From Amphimedon queenslandica (lineage: Eukaryota; Porifera; Demospongiae; Haplosclerida; Niphatidae), in NCBI RefSeq assembly GCF_000090795.2, contig NW_003546256.1:331721-395720 (forward strand): a DNA stretch of 64,000 nt, read 5' to 3'. The notes below the pieces were generated by a model. The model was not told the origin of the DNA, did no database searches, and worked only from the letters and a program-made list of their open reading frames with translations. Positions 49,801 to 63,682 of the stretch are shown here, one piece after another. The stretch's first letter is position 1, and every line of letters starts with the position of its first letter. The translations under genes and the position numbers were made by a program.

Positions 49801-52213
49801 ATGTACTTAAGCTGTGTAGAAAGTTTGAGTTGATTCTGATACAAAATTTTTGAGTTATGACCATTTTAAAAAATGGGCCAATTTTCGAAAATTTCCCTGT
49901 ACTATAGCCCATGGTTTTTTTCCAAAAAATGGCTCCGAAATCACCCCCAATTTTTCTTACATTTTCTGATACATATTGATGCCCTTATGTTATGTAAAAA
50001 GTTTAAGCTGATTCCGACAAAATATTTTGAGCTATGGCCATTAATTTTAAAAGCAGTATAGCTTCTTGACACATATTAATGTTTTTTTTTACCATGTATA
50101 AAAATTAGCCATTTTAAAAATTATACCAAAACCAAAGAATATGGCTTAAAGTCAAGGCTTTATTTTCACTTACCATAAATATTATTAAAATTATCCAAAA
50201 TTGATTTTTCTACTGATCCAATCCTTAGCGACAATGAATAATTGATTAGCTTTAATAATAACTTTATTAACATTACACGCCCACCACAGACTGATGACTC
50301 AGCATTCAGCAAATTCGGGAGGTACGACAAACATGGGTGAAAGAAAAACTCTGTGAAAGCAGACGAGGGTTTCTTGTCAAACCTCACAATCCCATCCAAA
50401 ACCTGTTCTAAAAATAGTAACACAATCTCCAGAGACGATGACGTCATCCGCTTTGATATAAATGCACGAAAAACAGAATCGTAAAATGAAATCAGTGAAT
50501 CTCTCGAGTTCGAGGGAATCATAGCCTTGACATTCAAAACTTTTAATATTTTAATGATAAGAGGAGCAGAGTGAGAGAGCTGGTGTGAGGAAGGCAAGGA
50601 AATGGCAAGAAATCGAAACACTTGATCCAGAGCAAAGTCTCCGCCCATGAGAACCAACAAAAATGAAAACTGAATATTAACGTGAGCCTCAAACTGAGAG
50701 AGGGGGAAGTAGGGAAGGAAGTGATGCTGTACTATCTGCCTCTGGTGCTCATTGATAGAACCTTTCATCTCCAGGAGGATCCCAATCAACTCCAAGAGAG
50801 AGACAACTAGCGGGCGAGACTGAGACTGGACCATCTTAGACTTTCGTTTTCTCTTCCCAAGAGAGAAAAAGGAGGGAGGTGGAGGGGAAGAGAGAGTAGG
50901 TATCGTCTCAATCCAATACTCCATTATTATTGTAAGAAGAGAAGACACTATATCAGTTGATGCTACAGTGGAAGGAGTAGTAGAGAGGTTGTTGACTAAG
51001 GAGTCAGAAGAGGTCAAAGAATAAGCCGATTGTGATAATTGTAATAATAAAGCAGAAGATTGGAAATAATCATACATACCGACATGAAAGCCGTCGCCAA
51101 TCTCAACTACTTCCTTCTCAAGATCAATCAAAGGTGACTCAAACTTGTCATTAGTAGTAGGCTGAGGTGCTGTTGAACAATCAGTCAATAGTTTAAAGAG
51201 AGAGAGCAGCTGATTAATTATGACAGTCTTCTTAGTCCAATCGAGTACTTTGACGCTACGTTGAGTACCCCCAGAGGGTGAGAACTGCGACAATAAAGAC
51301 ACATAATAAGGCAAGAGGTATGAAATATGCTGACGTAGTAAACATGGGTAGTACTCTAAGAAAAGATCTACGAGTGATATTCCGGAGAAACGAACAGAGA
51401 GATCAATATGAGTCACTGAAGCACTGACTCCAGTTAGTAAGTACTCAATATAAGGGGCCATTAGGTCAGTGGGTGTGGTCTGAAACATAGACTTGAGGAA
51501 GAGGAAGAGAGAGTGGTGGACGGATTTGTCAGTATTTAAAAAAACCGGAACCAAGTCCTTGAGTAGTTGTCTCAATGAGGCTGTGTCTGATTGCAATAAT
51601 GAGACTGGAGAAGGGGTTGAAATTAGTTCCCTGAGACCATTGAGAGCATCACTAACAACTGATGGCTTAGGATGAGACAACTGCTTCAGGAGATCCTATG
51701 AATAAAATAATAATATTATTAATGAGGGCACAATTTTTAGGACATACTGTTATATAATTATAATTTAAAACGATGCATCAAAAAATAAAAATAGAGAATT
51801 CTCTACTAGCAATTTTGGAAAAATACTCTGTGCTATAATAAAGGATGCTTTGCCTATATTTAATCAATTTTTGTGAATTTTATTAAAATTTGGGGTCATT
51901 TAGGTTTCTCACTTTACAGTAGTAAGTACATGTATAATAATAATAATTAAATATACCTGGCTAAATTAGCTAAATTAGCACATTACATTAAAAGTAAATT
52001 CATCAATGAGTTTATTCATACGTTAAATGACAGATGACGATGAGTTATTGGACCTCCTCCTTTCCCCTTTTCCTCCAGCTGCTGAGGTACTGCGATCGAC
52101 TGGGCCTTAAAGGTTGCTCTGGTGACATTGTCTGCTGCCTGCTTCTTCTTTCCTTTTCCAAACTTTACCTTCTTTTTGGAGAAATCTTTCACTTTTTGTC
52201 TTCCTTTCTTCAT
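46465..52213 (-). CDS. TEX10: TEX10 / IPI1-like protein (Rix1/PELP1 complex)
   Basis: Seven exons close in frame to 823 aa: 52213-52022, 51695-50174, 48975-48782, 48470-48320, 48074-47959, 47578-47517, 46699-46465. The N terminus ([20 protein letters not shown], then [16 protein letters not shown]) matches the conserved start of IPI1/TEX10. This family works with PELP1 and WDR18 in the nucleolus on late 60S ribosome processing. The long exon 2 encodes alpha-helical ARM/HEAT-like repeats ([40 protein letters not shown]). Exons 4-7 were chosen because their phases chain perfectly (0-1-0-2) and together supply the C-terminal length expected of the animal protein (human about 929 aa). These small exons show no motif I recognise and are less certain. 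Head to head with dynamitin at 93 bp; tail to tail with integrin beta 2. Confidence 0.85.
46725..47007. repeat. (TCTCTG/TCTT)n pyrimidine minisatellite
   Basis: About 280 bp of irregular TCTCTGTC repeats in a TEX10 intron. Opens long false RERERQ and SLSVSL frames on both strands. Confidence 0.9.
49040..50150. repeat. Palindrome-linked repeat, type B, tandem array of six units
   Basis: In TEX10 intron 2. Junction CCT at 49186, 49364, 49542, 49719 and 49896, i.e. 177-178 bp apart. The first junction is a full palindrome (CCCTGTACTGTAGTACAGGG); the later ones are the 'TATAGCCCATGG' form. It is the same monomer as at 5.0-5.7 kb, 44 kb away. Confidence 0.92.
51735..51920. repeat. Degenerate palindrome-linked repeat
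   Basis: In TEX10 intron 1: 'aaaaatagagaattctctactagcaattttggaaaaatactctgtgctataataaagga' is a worn type A copy in reverse. Confidence 0.5.
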
Positions 52214-52306
52214 TTTACTACACGTGGATTAACTATTGACCACGCCCGTTTTAATTAAACACAAACCCCACCCTCTATTGTTCTAATTAATGCTCACCTG
52301 TAAAAA
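52214..52306. promoter_or_regulatory. Presumed shared promoter, TEX10 / dynamitin
   Basis: Only 93 bp lie between the divergent start codons at 52213 and 52307, so transcription start sites overlap or are very close. No core motif recognised. Confidence 0.5.
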
Positions 52307-52765
52307 ATGTCTACCTCTAGATATGTAAGTAAAAGATCATTATTCTGTTCTTATCTTTTATGACTCTTTAGTCACGTGATATGGAGATATATGAATACTC
52401 GGGATCCAATGAACATGGAAGTACTAATTATGATGTAAGGGTTTTAACATATTAGATCATTTTAGTGTGATTACAAAAGGGCTATCACTATTGTTCCTAT
52501 TATTAATAATGATTAATTGTAGGACGACACAAAGATCTCGTCAGCAGTTGAGCCATTAGAAAGTAACTTAGAAAATTCATTTAAAAAGTTCAAGGGAAAA
52601 CAATTGAGCTCTAGACGTGCTGGTACTATAATTATCAGACCACGTATGACTTTGACAAAACCCTTCTCTCCCTCTTTACAGATTTCTCTGATTCTGTCTC
52701 TCGTCCAGCAACGTTTAGAACTGATCCAAACGATTTTGAGTTGGTTAGAAAAAATTTAACAGCTA

Positions 52766-52796
<31 letters not shown>

Positions 52797-52895
52797 TAGT
52801 CGGAGGATAAGAGAGATGAGACATTAATTCAAAGATATCATCGTTTGAAACAAGAAGTGACCCAGCTGGTATCTGATGTAGAGGAAATTAAGGTG

Positions 52896-52942
<47 letters not shown>

Positions 52943-54575
52943 CAGGCCTTCATCTAGGATTTTATACAAGGGGGGGCAGGGTTAAAAATATTCCAAAGAA
53001 GGGGGGTCACTAATATTTTCTATTGTATATGCATAATGCGTGCCCACAACACTTATACAATTTACTGCTGTGGAGATGAAATTTTTCATGTTAATAAGTC
53101 AATCAAGGGGGGGCAAGTGTCTCCCAAGGGGGGGCGAGCGCCCCCCTCCGCCCCCCCCTAAATGAAGCCCTGATAATGATGGTGATGATTATAATTTTGC
53201 TTAGGATTCTAAGTCAATGGGTGGATCAGTTTCTCCAGGTGATATTGTACTTGATGTGAGTTTTAATTAATTTAGCTCCGCCTACTCGCTAATAATTAAT
53301 TAATTGCAATAATTAGCTCCAAGAGCTACAGAAGCAACTCCATCAATTGGAATTAGACAAAGCACTAACTAACAGTACACTTGTGGGCGGAGACCCTGCA
53401 AACCACGCCCTCTTGTTTAAGTATGCGAACTTAGAATGTTATTGAGTGACTGAGATGGGTTGGTTGTTCTTTAGGGAGCTACAGGCGGAATTAGCAGCTG
53501 TAAAATCACAACCAACAACAACAGACAAAGTAATGGAAAATTAGACATAAACATTGATTTTCCCAACCTCTCTCTCTCAGACTGTGTATGAAGTATATGC
53601 TAACTTGGAGTCAGCCAAATTTGGTCATCTTTCCAAAGTATGTGTGTCATTTTAAAGTTGAATGTTACATCTTTTACAAACTAATGTAGCTGAGTGAGAT
53701 TGAGGGTCGGCTGACAGTCTTGGAAGGATTAGTGGGCCCCTCAGATACTAAAGGGGTTCGTTAGAGAAGTTTTTAATAAGAAAATTTATTATAAATTTCT
53801 AGTCTCTTGTAGCTGCTGGTCTCGATACTGAATACAAAGATCTTTCCGTAATGTTTAAATATCTATAAAATGACCACTTTACCTCAATCTCTCTCTCTTT
53901 TTCTTCCTAGGCTGCTGTCCTTGGTCTTCAAGCTAAGTTGGCTGTCCTTGACAAAGGACACATTGAGAGTGTCACTAAGCAACTAACGATCCTACTTGAC
54001 AACATCAAAGAGCTTCAAACTCAATCCAAACAGCTTGAGAATGATCCAGACCAGCAGCACAAGGTAGTCTATAATGATTGAGGGGGAGAGAGAGAGAGAG
54101 AGAGAGAGGGAGGTTAATCATTAAATATGTACACATGTAGATAAATGATGCACTTGAGAAGGTAGCACAAGTGACTCCACTTCTTACTCTTGTACCTGAT
54201 CTGGTGAGTCTCTATCATCCATGCGACCATCATCTTAATCTATATACATGTACAGGTTGATAGACTCCACACTTTGAAAGACCTCCACGGACATAGTAAA
54301 GAATAATTTACACAATTTTTCACTTCTCTCTCTCTCTTTCTAGCTGCAACTCTAGTAAATACTGTTGCTGGTCTTTCTGAGGGTCAGAGCTCGTTACACA
54401 ATCAAGTGGAAACATGTACTTCTCTTCTTGAACAAGTAGTCACTCTACACCTTACTGACATTCATGTGCTGTATCTCTGGTCCCTTAGGTACAAAAGTCA
54501 GTTGGTGCTAATCTTGATGGCCTTCAGAACAATTTTACACAACTTCAGTCTCGCATAGACAAGCTCCAGAAATGA
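52307..54575 (+). CDS. DCTN2: Dynactin subunit 2 (dynamitin, p50)
   Basis: Sixteen exons close in frame to 382 aa: 52307-52324, 52372-52434, 52523-52622, 52682-52743, 52800-52892, 53205-53255, 53317-53420, 53475-53529, 53581-53637, 53690-53755, 53803-53847, 53911-54063, 54141-54203, 54256-54295, 54344-54435, 54489-54575. Dynamitin is part of the shoulder of dynactin, the dynein activator. Support comes from overall length (vertebrate about 400 aa) and the coiled-coil layout. Family landmarks are ETLIQRYHRLKQEVTQLVSD, EIEGRLTVLEGLVG, AKLAVLDKGHIESVTKQLT and the ending LQSRIDKLQK. Starts with MSTSRY; exon 1 codes for only six residues. Intron 5 carries a hAT-like MITE. Confidence 0.92.
52943..53172. 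mobile_element. hAT-like MITE in dynamitin intron 5
   Basis: 230 bp with inverted ends: CAGGCCTTCATCTAGG left, CCTAAATGAAGCCCTG right (revcomp CAGGGCTTCATTTAGG, 14/16 match). Flanking octamers ATAATAAT and ATAATGAT resemble an 8-bp target duplication, though both lie in TAA-rich DNA. The core has several G7-G9 runs. No coding capacity. Confidence 0.7.
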
Positions 54576-54850
54576 ATCAAAGCTAACCTATAATTATAAC
54601 GGTCAATGTCATGCATAGTTGTGGTAGGATTTTGAACTCTTTTTTGATAGTATCTTAAAGAATTTAAACAAAAACAAAAATAATAATAACTATTAATAAT
54701 AATGATATTAATTTTTAACACAAGAAAAATATCAACAAAACGAATAACGATCGTATATATAAAGTGGAATTATCAGATTTATCACGCACGATTAATAATG
54801 TAAAAGAAAGAGAGAGTGAAGCTGCATAGACATTATTTGTCTTTTTAATT
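54576..54850. other. Tail-to-tail spacer, dynamitin / p23
   Basis: 275 bp, AT-rich with (TAA) stretches and two 3' UTRs; nothing else seen. Confidence 0.5.
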
Positions 54851-56177
54851 TTATGATTCGAGTTCTGGCAACTCTTCATCATCACTGTCTGGTGCTTCAT
54901 CCTAGAAATAACAACAAAGTAATGACAAGAACCAAAGACAACAAGACTACATACAAAACCAGTGAAAGCAGTTGTATTTGGTACTTGAAACTATTTGGTA
55001 CTTGAAACCAATACTATCTCTACATGTTATGTTATGTAGCAAGTTTGAGTTGATTCCGATCAAAATTGGATTATTTTTTACAAATTTGAAAAGTTGTTCT
55101 AAAGGCCATGTACTATTGTGATGCTTATCGGCTCATTAAGTACATGCTTTTAAGCTCACTAGGCAATGCTTTGTGGGAAACCCTGATTAAGCCATAGCAG
55201 GCCATAAAACCTGCTATGTGCAACAAATTTGTAACATAGATATTTCTATCTCGTTATCCATTGCTGGACATGAGACTATAGTCACTATACACGCATGAAT
55301 GAGAGCTGGAGGAACTTACCCCAGGATCAAATCCACCACCATTACCAGCAGAGCCTCCTCCTACATCCATCCTATGCATTAACTGTATGAAACAAACAAA
55401 ATGAGAGAGAGAATGATTACAAAATTTAAAATATAATTACATTTTCCAAGCCGTCATTAAACTGGTCAACATCTTCATCACTCTCATCCTCGTCCTTCCA
55501 CCTGTTAAAATCAACCTGTAAGTACGGGACCTAAGGAGAACAAAAATATAATTAAGATTAATAACCTACTATCAAAAAATTTAATTAATTAGCCACACCC
55601 AGTATTACTAAATTAATTAACTAGCCACACCCAGTATTACTAAATTAATTAACTAGCCACACCCAGTATTACTAAATTAATTAACTAGCCACACCCAGTA
55701 TTACTAAATTAATTAACTAGCCACACCTTTCCCTTGGCTTCCAAAAGTCTTGGCCAATATCCTCCTCCACTCTCTTTCTTTTGTATGGAGAGAAATAGCT
55801 CGAGGCCAAACTTCTTATGCTTAGACTCCTAAACAGTATATGTACATACAACAAAGCATATTCATTAATAGAGGGCTACCTGTGGCACCACTTCCTGATA
55901 GAAATTAAACTTACAAGCATACTTGACATTATTACCACCAGTCCCGCTATTGGAAAGAGACCAATAAATCATAGATACACCCACAATGCATTCCCTACTT
56001 AAAAGTCAAGCTCTTCTGATCAAGGTTAATCTTCTCATCTTTCAAGTCGGAGACGCATATACTAAGCAGGATCTTGTCATGCCTTTGGGCCCATTTTATT
56101 AGAGGAGTAACTGGTCTGCAAGTAAAGAAAAAGGCAAGTAATGGCATGGGTTTTAATGCTGGGAAAACTCACTCCAT
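54851..56177 (-). CDS. PTGES3: p23 / PTGES3-like Hsp90 co-chaperone
   Basis: Seven exons close in frame to 164 aa: 56177-56173, 56115-55999, 55946-55880, 55828-55727, 55530-55441, 55382-55320, 54901-54851. Exon 1 codes only ATG-GA (5 nt). A CS-domain beta-sandwich is indicated by IKWAQRHDKILLSICVSDLK, SLTF and the stretch ESKHKKFGLELFLSIQKK, ending ESGGGYWPRLLEAKGK (family WPRLTKERAK). It continues VDFNRWKDEDESDEDVDQF. The acidic tail DEAPDSDDEELPELES matches the p23 tail. The protein stabilises the closed ATP state of Hsp90. Intron 4 begins inside a 32-bp tandem repeat. Head to head with the nostrin-like gene, 228 bp between start codons. Confidence 0.93.
55000..55190. repeat. Palindrome-linked element, end region
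   Basis: In p23 intron 6: 'gtagcaagtttgagttgattccgatcaaaattgga' followed by 'gctcactaggcaatgctttgtgggaaaccctg', the same right end as at 20.39 kb. The palindromic junction itself is lost. Confidence 0.6.
55581..55726. repeat. 32-bp tandem repeat ending at a splice donor
   Basis: Four full copies plus a partial of 'agccacacccagtattactaaattaattaact'. The partial copy ends exactly at the exon 4 donor of p23 (AAG|gtgtggctag on the minus strand), so the donor flank itself is the repeated unit. Confidence 0.92.
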
Positions 56178-56405
56178 TTTTGAAGAGAGAAAAATTTGCA
56201 CGTGTACCTAATTAGCTGTACTGTATGCATGGGTGTGGTGAATTAGTGAATATTGATGGGCGCGGTCAATTAATATTCACATACCGGCACAAAGCGACTC
56301 TCTGCTTCAATTCAATCTCTGCGTTCCAATCCTATTCGAAAAGATTGTACTAATTTCTAGCAACGCCTGACTAAAAGGCTCAAATAGTAGATCAGCATGG
56401 CTAAC
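56178..56405. promoter_or_regulatory. Presumed shared promoter, p23 / nostrin-like
   Basis: 228 bp between divergent start codons. Contains 'gtgggtgtggtgaattag...gggcgcggtcaatt', two GC-box-like elements in AT-rich DNA. Function inferred from position. Confidence 0.4.
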
Positions 56406-59400
56406 ATGTTCGAGGATAATTTCTGGGTAAGTTGTACAGGGTAGTAGCGAGTGGAAACAATGCCCCTGCTGGTTTATCCATTGTTGATGTACTTAATCCT
56501 GTTTGTTTATTTCTGTTATTTTATTAGGCAGAGAATGGCTTTGAGGAGCTGAGGAGACTAATGAAGCAAGGAAGTGACTTTGTCAAAGAAATCATGGCTG
56601 TTGTCCAAGAGAGGCAAGAACAAAATATAAATACACTGCATCTTTTTAATTTTTCTCTCTCTCTAGGTCTGAGATAGAAAAGCAATATTCTTCAAAGCTT
56701 GTCCAGCTGACAAAGAAAATTAGACGTGCCAATGGACTATCCATGGGGTAAGAGAGGGAGTAATTACAAAAGGACACAAAATACATGTACAATGTATATG
56801 TACACTGGCTCAAACTAACATAAACACATACTAATATTATGCATGTAAGATCCACTGTACTAATGAAGTTAGTCTTATTTTAGTAGTTTCTCGTATTAAA
56901 TTATTTCTTATTTCTCAAGGTCGCACAATGAGGCATGGCAGAAGTTAGGGGATTCCATTGAGAATGAAGCTGATGTTCACAAGTAAGATACATAGAGAGA
57001 GAGAGAGAGTGGGGTTTATAAACAAAGTCAAACCTGAAACATCCACATTGTTTGTTTTACTTTTTATTACAATCATACTCTTTCCCTTTAAAGGAATCTT
57101 GCCCAAGACCTAATGTCAGAGTGTCACGTTCCTTTGAAGACATTTCTGGAGGAGAAAATCAGACAAAGAAAACCTGTCAGTCATAGTAATTAGTTAAATA
57201 AACTTACAAGCTTAATTAAGTATTGACATACATGTGCTTACTAATAATCTCACCCTCTCACTCTCTCTCTCTCTTTAGCTGGAAAGTGCTGTTGAGAAGC
57301 ATAAGAAAGCACATTTAGATAAATTCTCTGAGCAATTAAAAGTAAATGCTATATACCTGAGCACAGTACATTATGATCATGGACCTTTATATATGCCTAA
57401 ATGTATTAAGATATTATTTTTCGTTTTTGATTTCTTAGTTAAAAAGAACGGCCCATACTAAATGTAGAGAGCTTGAACAAACTCTAGACAACCTTGAAGC
57501 CATCAAAAATAGGCGAGGATCTGTCGTTAATGAGAAAGAAATAACCAAGGTTTGGCAGTTAAACTATAATACTCATCAAACTATAATACTCGTCCACTCT
57601 CTGTTACTATAATGTATTGTTAGGTTGAGAAAAATGCTAGAAAAGCAGAAGATTCTCTTGTAAAAGCAGGTCAAACATCTCCCTTTCTCTCCCCCTCTCT
57701 CTCTCCCCCCCCCCCTCTCTCTCTCTCTCCCCTCTTTCTCTCTCAATATTATTGCATGTTCATGTACTCCTGTATACATGTAGATCGTGAATACAAGGAC
57801 TCTAATGTAAGAACGGAGGAGGCCAGACTGAACTGGGAGTCAGCGATGTATCGCTGCTGCAGGTACCTTGAGAACCTGGAGAGAGTGAGGCTAGAGGAAG
57901 TGTCCAGTGTACTATCAAAATACACACAAATACTATTAACTGTTGTCTCGCCATTACAAGAGGTAAGATCTAAAGAGAGGGCAGTAAGAGGTATAGAAGA
58001 GAGAGTTCAGTACATGCAATTAAAGGATTAGAACTTGATTAGATACAAATTCTTTATATAGTCTTGTGATGAGCTTTCGGAAATGGCTCAGCAGATTTCT
58101 CCGGACAGAGATATTGAAGGAATGTGTCAGAATTTTGGGACCGGGCCCAACCTGCCTGAGCAACTCCTACTGGATACTTTTGTGAGTTTCCTGTCCGTCC
58201 TTCTGTTGCCTTGACAACAGGCTCCTCCCTTTCGTAGGAAGAGGAGATGGGAAATCATATGAATGGGGATAGGAGACAGAGTAATTTAGATAAGAAGATA
58301 CAAGAGCTAGAGCAGGACATTGATAGGAAGTCTAAGGAGAAGAAAGGTACAGTACATGTGTATATAGCATGAGTATTAACCGTAGACCTGGTTTGTTCAT
58401 TAAATATATGGGACAAGATGTAAGACACTCTTGATATTATGTACCTTTTGTAATTTTGAAATAAAAGCCTACCTGTAGCTTTGATTTATAATTATAGAAG
58501 CATTGAGGCAGTATAAGCCTATATATAAAGCACATAATTATAAGGAGAGTTCTTAAATAGAAGCCTCCTTGTGTAATTGAAGATGAAAGAAGCCCATGCT
58601 TATATTTGAAAATATAGTGATACTTGTACATTTTGCTTGCTACTATACTGTGGTAATTTCATTATACATATGTACTCCAGTTGCATTGCAACTGTCTTTG
58701 TTTATTGTGATTGTTTTTGATAGTCTTGCTGTTATGACTTGCTTGCACAATAACAAAACATTGCAACTCCTGGTTCTCTAATTGTGTCACTCAAACTGCC
58801 CACGCAATCCTCTAAATTATTATTATTTTTTTTACTGTTGTTATTGTTATTGTTATTGTTAGGTGTAATGTCTTTGTCAGCTGCCTATGAAAAGACTCCT
58901 GATTTTGTTGATGAGCAGGGAGCAGCTGACGTGAACCGCCAACTCATTGAAGCCAATGCTCTGATTAACATGCTAAAGGCAAACCATTTTAAACTATTAA
59001 CCGTTAGATCAGAGCTGGCTGGTCTCCCAGCCCCTGCTTCGCCTTATACCGAGTATATACAAGTTAGGAAAGACAGACAAGTGAGTTTATTATAGAGTAA
59101 CGATTGAGTTTATGAATGCAGCTGTCATTAAATTATAATTATGCTTGTTATTGTTGTTACATGTACTGAATGAGGATATACTACTAATGAGGCAATGTGT
59201 AATTGAATTAAAAACTCACATGACTACTTGTTTGATAATTAAACAAGAACTAAAAGTATAATCTTATAAGCAAGGAATTCACATGTATATAATTAAACTT
59301 TAATCTTGCTTAAGATCACCTCTTATCTTCCCCTCTCTCCCTCCTCCCCCCTTCAGAATCAGTCTATGAGTATATTATCAGTTCCAATAGATCAAGTCTC

Positions 59401-59918
59401 AATACTTGAAGAACAAACAATTGCTTCTTGGACTCCGCCCAGTCCATCAATAAGTATGATGATGTCATATGATGTCACAGTATGTAACGTTAATTATTGG
59501 TCGTTCAGGTCACACTTATTCCAGTGTGAAGAAGAGAGATTCATTTTCACCACCTCAGGCTCAGCAGCAAGACCAACCCTCTGAATATGAAGGTAAGTGT
59601 TTGGAGGTGTGGCTTGTTTTGATGCTTTTTAATTAGAATTTGACGACGGGAATAACGAACCTCAGCAAAATGAAGATGAATATCCTGCCTGTACGAACAA
59701 AATTTTTAACTTTATTTGTATCGATCCTTTTTCTAGATATTTGTCGCTGTGAAGCTCAGTATGACTACGAAGGACAGCAAGCGGATGAGCTCTCCATTCA
59801 GCCTGGTGACATCATATATGTCACTGAAAAGATTGATGATGATTGGTGGCAGGGGAATCTCAATGGGACTGTAGGGATATTCCCTGCCAACTATGTAGAT
59901 GTAGTAGAAAATTATTAA
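56406..59918 (+). CDS. NOSTRIN: Nostrin-like F-BAR / REM / SH3 adaptor
   Basis: Sixteen exons close in frame to 531 aa: 56406-56426, 56528-56613, 56667-56747, 56920-56982, 57094-57175, 57279-57341, 57439-57549, 57624-57669, 57784-57962, 58062-58181, 58238-58346, 58863-59080, 59357-59453, 59509-59592, 59637-59690, 59737-59918. The N terminal half (1-250) is an F-BAR helical bundle (FEELRRLMKQGSDFVKEIM; SEIEKQYSSKLVQLTKKIRR). About 290-400 is an HR1/REM-like coiled coil (NLDKKIQELEQDID). The C-terminal SH3 starts near 475 (AQYDYEGQQADELSIQPGD, DDWWQGNLNGTVGIFPANYV) with all ligand-groove landmarks. Vertebrate nostrin has the same order and about 506 aa and links membrane curvature, dynamin and actin. 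Intron 2 uses a GC donor (AGAG|gcaag at 56613). A PACSIN/CIP4 assignment is less likely given the layout. Confidence 0.88.
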
Positions 59919-60195
59919 TTTGACTATCATATATTTGATTTAGTGTGTTTTGATTTAATTTGTGCTGTCCCAGTATTGGCATTATTATACATTTTAGATA
60001 TTATTTTTTAGATATAAATTTTTTATTAAGTTTGTAAGTAGATCAATAATAATGTGCGAGTGGGTTTAAAGTTTGACCGGGTCTTCCTTGTTAATTTTTT
60101 TAAATCATAATTTTTTGTCACACGTGAGAAGGTGCGGCAAGAAATCGTCCCCTTTTCTATCTCTCTTCAGTCTTTATATCTTTTCTCTGTCAGTG
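59919..60195. other. Spacer, nostrin-like stop to PRPS start
   Basis: 277 bp holding the nostrin-like 3' UTR and the PRPS promoter/5' UTR; a pyrimidine-rich stretch lies just before the PRPS ATG. Nothing else seen. Confidence 0.5.
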
Positions 60196-62745
<2,550 letters not shown>

Positions 62746-62883
62746 CATCAGCCCCCATCATTCACTATACAAATACTCTTATATTGATGTACTTATATTT
62801 TATAGACATTTCGTGTTGATTGACTGACATTGTTCTATTATTACTGTTTTTTTCTTCTTTTGGTTTATCGCTAATAATAATTA
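62746..62883. other. Tail-to-tail spacer, PRPS / YBEY
   Basis: 138 bp; both 3' UTRs must overlap or nearly so. Confidence 0.5.
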
Positions 62884-63587
62884 TTAGTTTGATAAAGGGA
62901 TAATGTTTGTTCCAAAGGAATTATTGTAACATGTTAAGGTTGCCTTTTCTCTTGAATACATCTAATAAAGAATGATAATAATAGATCAATAAAATTAGCA
63001 ATATTAATGTATAACTTGAATGGCTTCGTGAGTATGTCACCATTACCTGTTGATGTTTGGTTGGTGTGTCGTGAGTATAACCAAGCAGGTGACATATACC
63101 ATGTGTTACCACTACCTGTACGTGAGAGAGTATCATAATAATAAAGAACCTTTTCTTACAGGTAGGTGCTCGTGTAATTTTATTTTATTTTTAACGCAAT
63201 AATCTTCAATGTAGGGCAATCCCAGAATAATGTCACCTAAATTGTAATCGTCAATCGAATTAATTACTGGGAATTGGCCTGGAGATAAGTTCTATATAAG
63301 AGGATGTCTCACTAGTATTGTTATATGCATTATAAAATATAATTTACCTCGTGATAGGGGAATGAGAGTACATCTGTTGGCTCATCAAGTTTCCTATACC
63401 TCCTGTTAATGTCTTGTATTTCATCAGAAGGAACGCACACGAGGCTCATACCAAACCGTGGGACCTCTCTCCCTCTCCCCACCGTCCCTCTCACTGCAGT
63501 TGCCAATAAGAATTGAGCCTGTGTCATCAGCAGTGACTCGTTTAGCTTCACTATCGTTTGAAGGTTCTTTAGCCAGACTACAGCCAT
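62884..63587 (-). CDS. YBEY: YBEY-type single-strand endoribonuclease
   Basis: Four exons close in frame to 172 aa: 63587-63348, 63291-63160, 63115-63047, 62961-62884. The family is a zinc-dependent endoribonuclease, mitochondrial in animals and bacterial in origin. It acts in small-subunit rRNA or tRNA maturation. The conserved N-terminal block [20 protein letters not shown] is followed by YNLGDIILG and the metal-binding motif [11 protein letters not shown] (three His). The tail MYSREKATL matches the family's MFQKEKAVL. The start is the ATG at 63587; the frame stays open upstream on the minus strand but runs into the divergent gene. Length fits human YBEY (about 167 aa). Confidence 0.93.
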
Positions 63588-63682
63588 GCTGCGAGGTGGG
63601 GCTGTTGCGTGGGCGTTTATAGTGGTAACTATTGGAAACTGAGCGACCCGTTTGCGCATATTGAAATCTATCCAGGAAGAAG
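63588..63682. promoter_or_regulatory. Presumed shared promoter, YBEY / unknown gene
   Basis: 95 bp between divergent start codons. Contains 'tgggcgtttatagtgg' in the middle. Geometry only. Confidence 0.4.

Noticed and set aside
55581-55730. CRISPR-like array
   Set aside because: Simple 32-bp tandem repeat, no spacers.
59306-59584. 92-codon ORF reading across nostrin exons 13 and 14
   Set aside because: It reads through an intron; the phase-correct path splices at 59453/59509 and gives the low-complexity linker before the SH3 domain.
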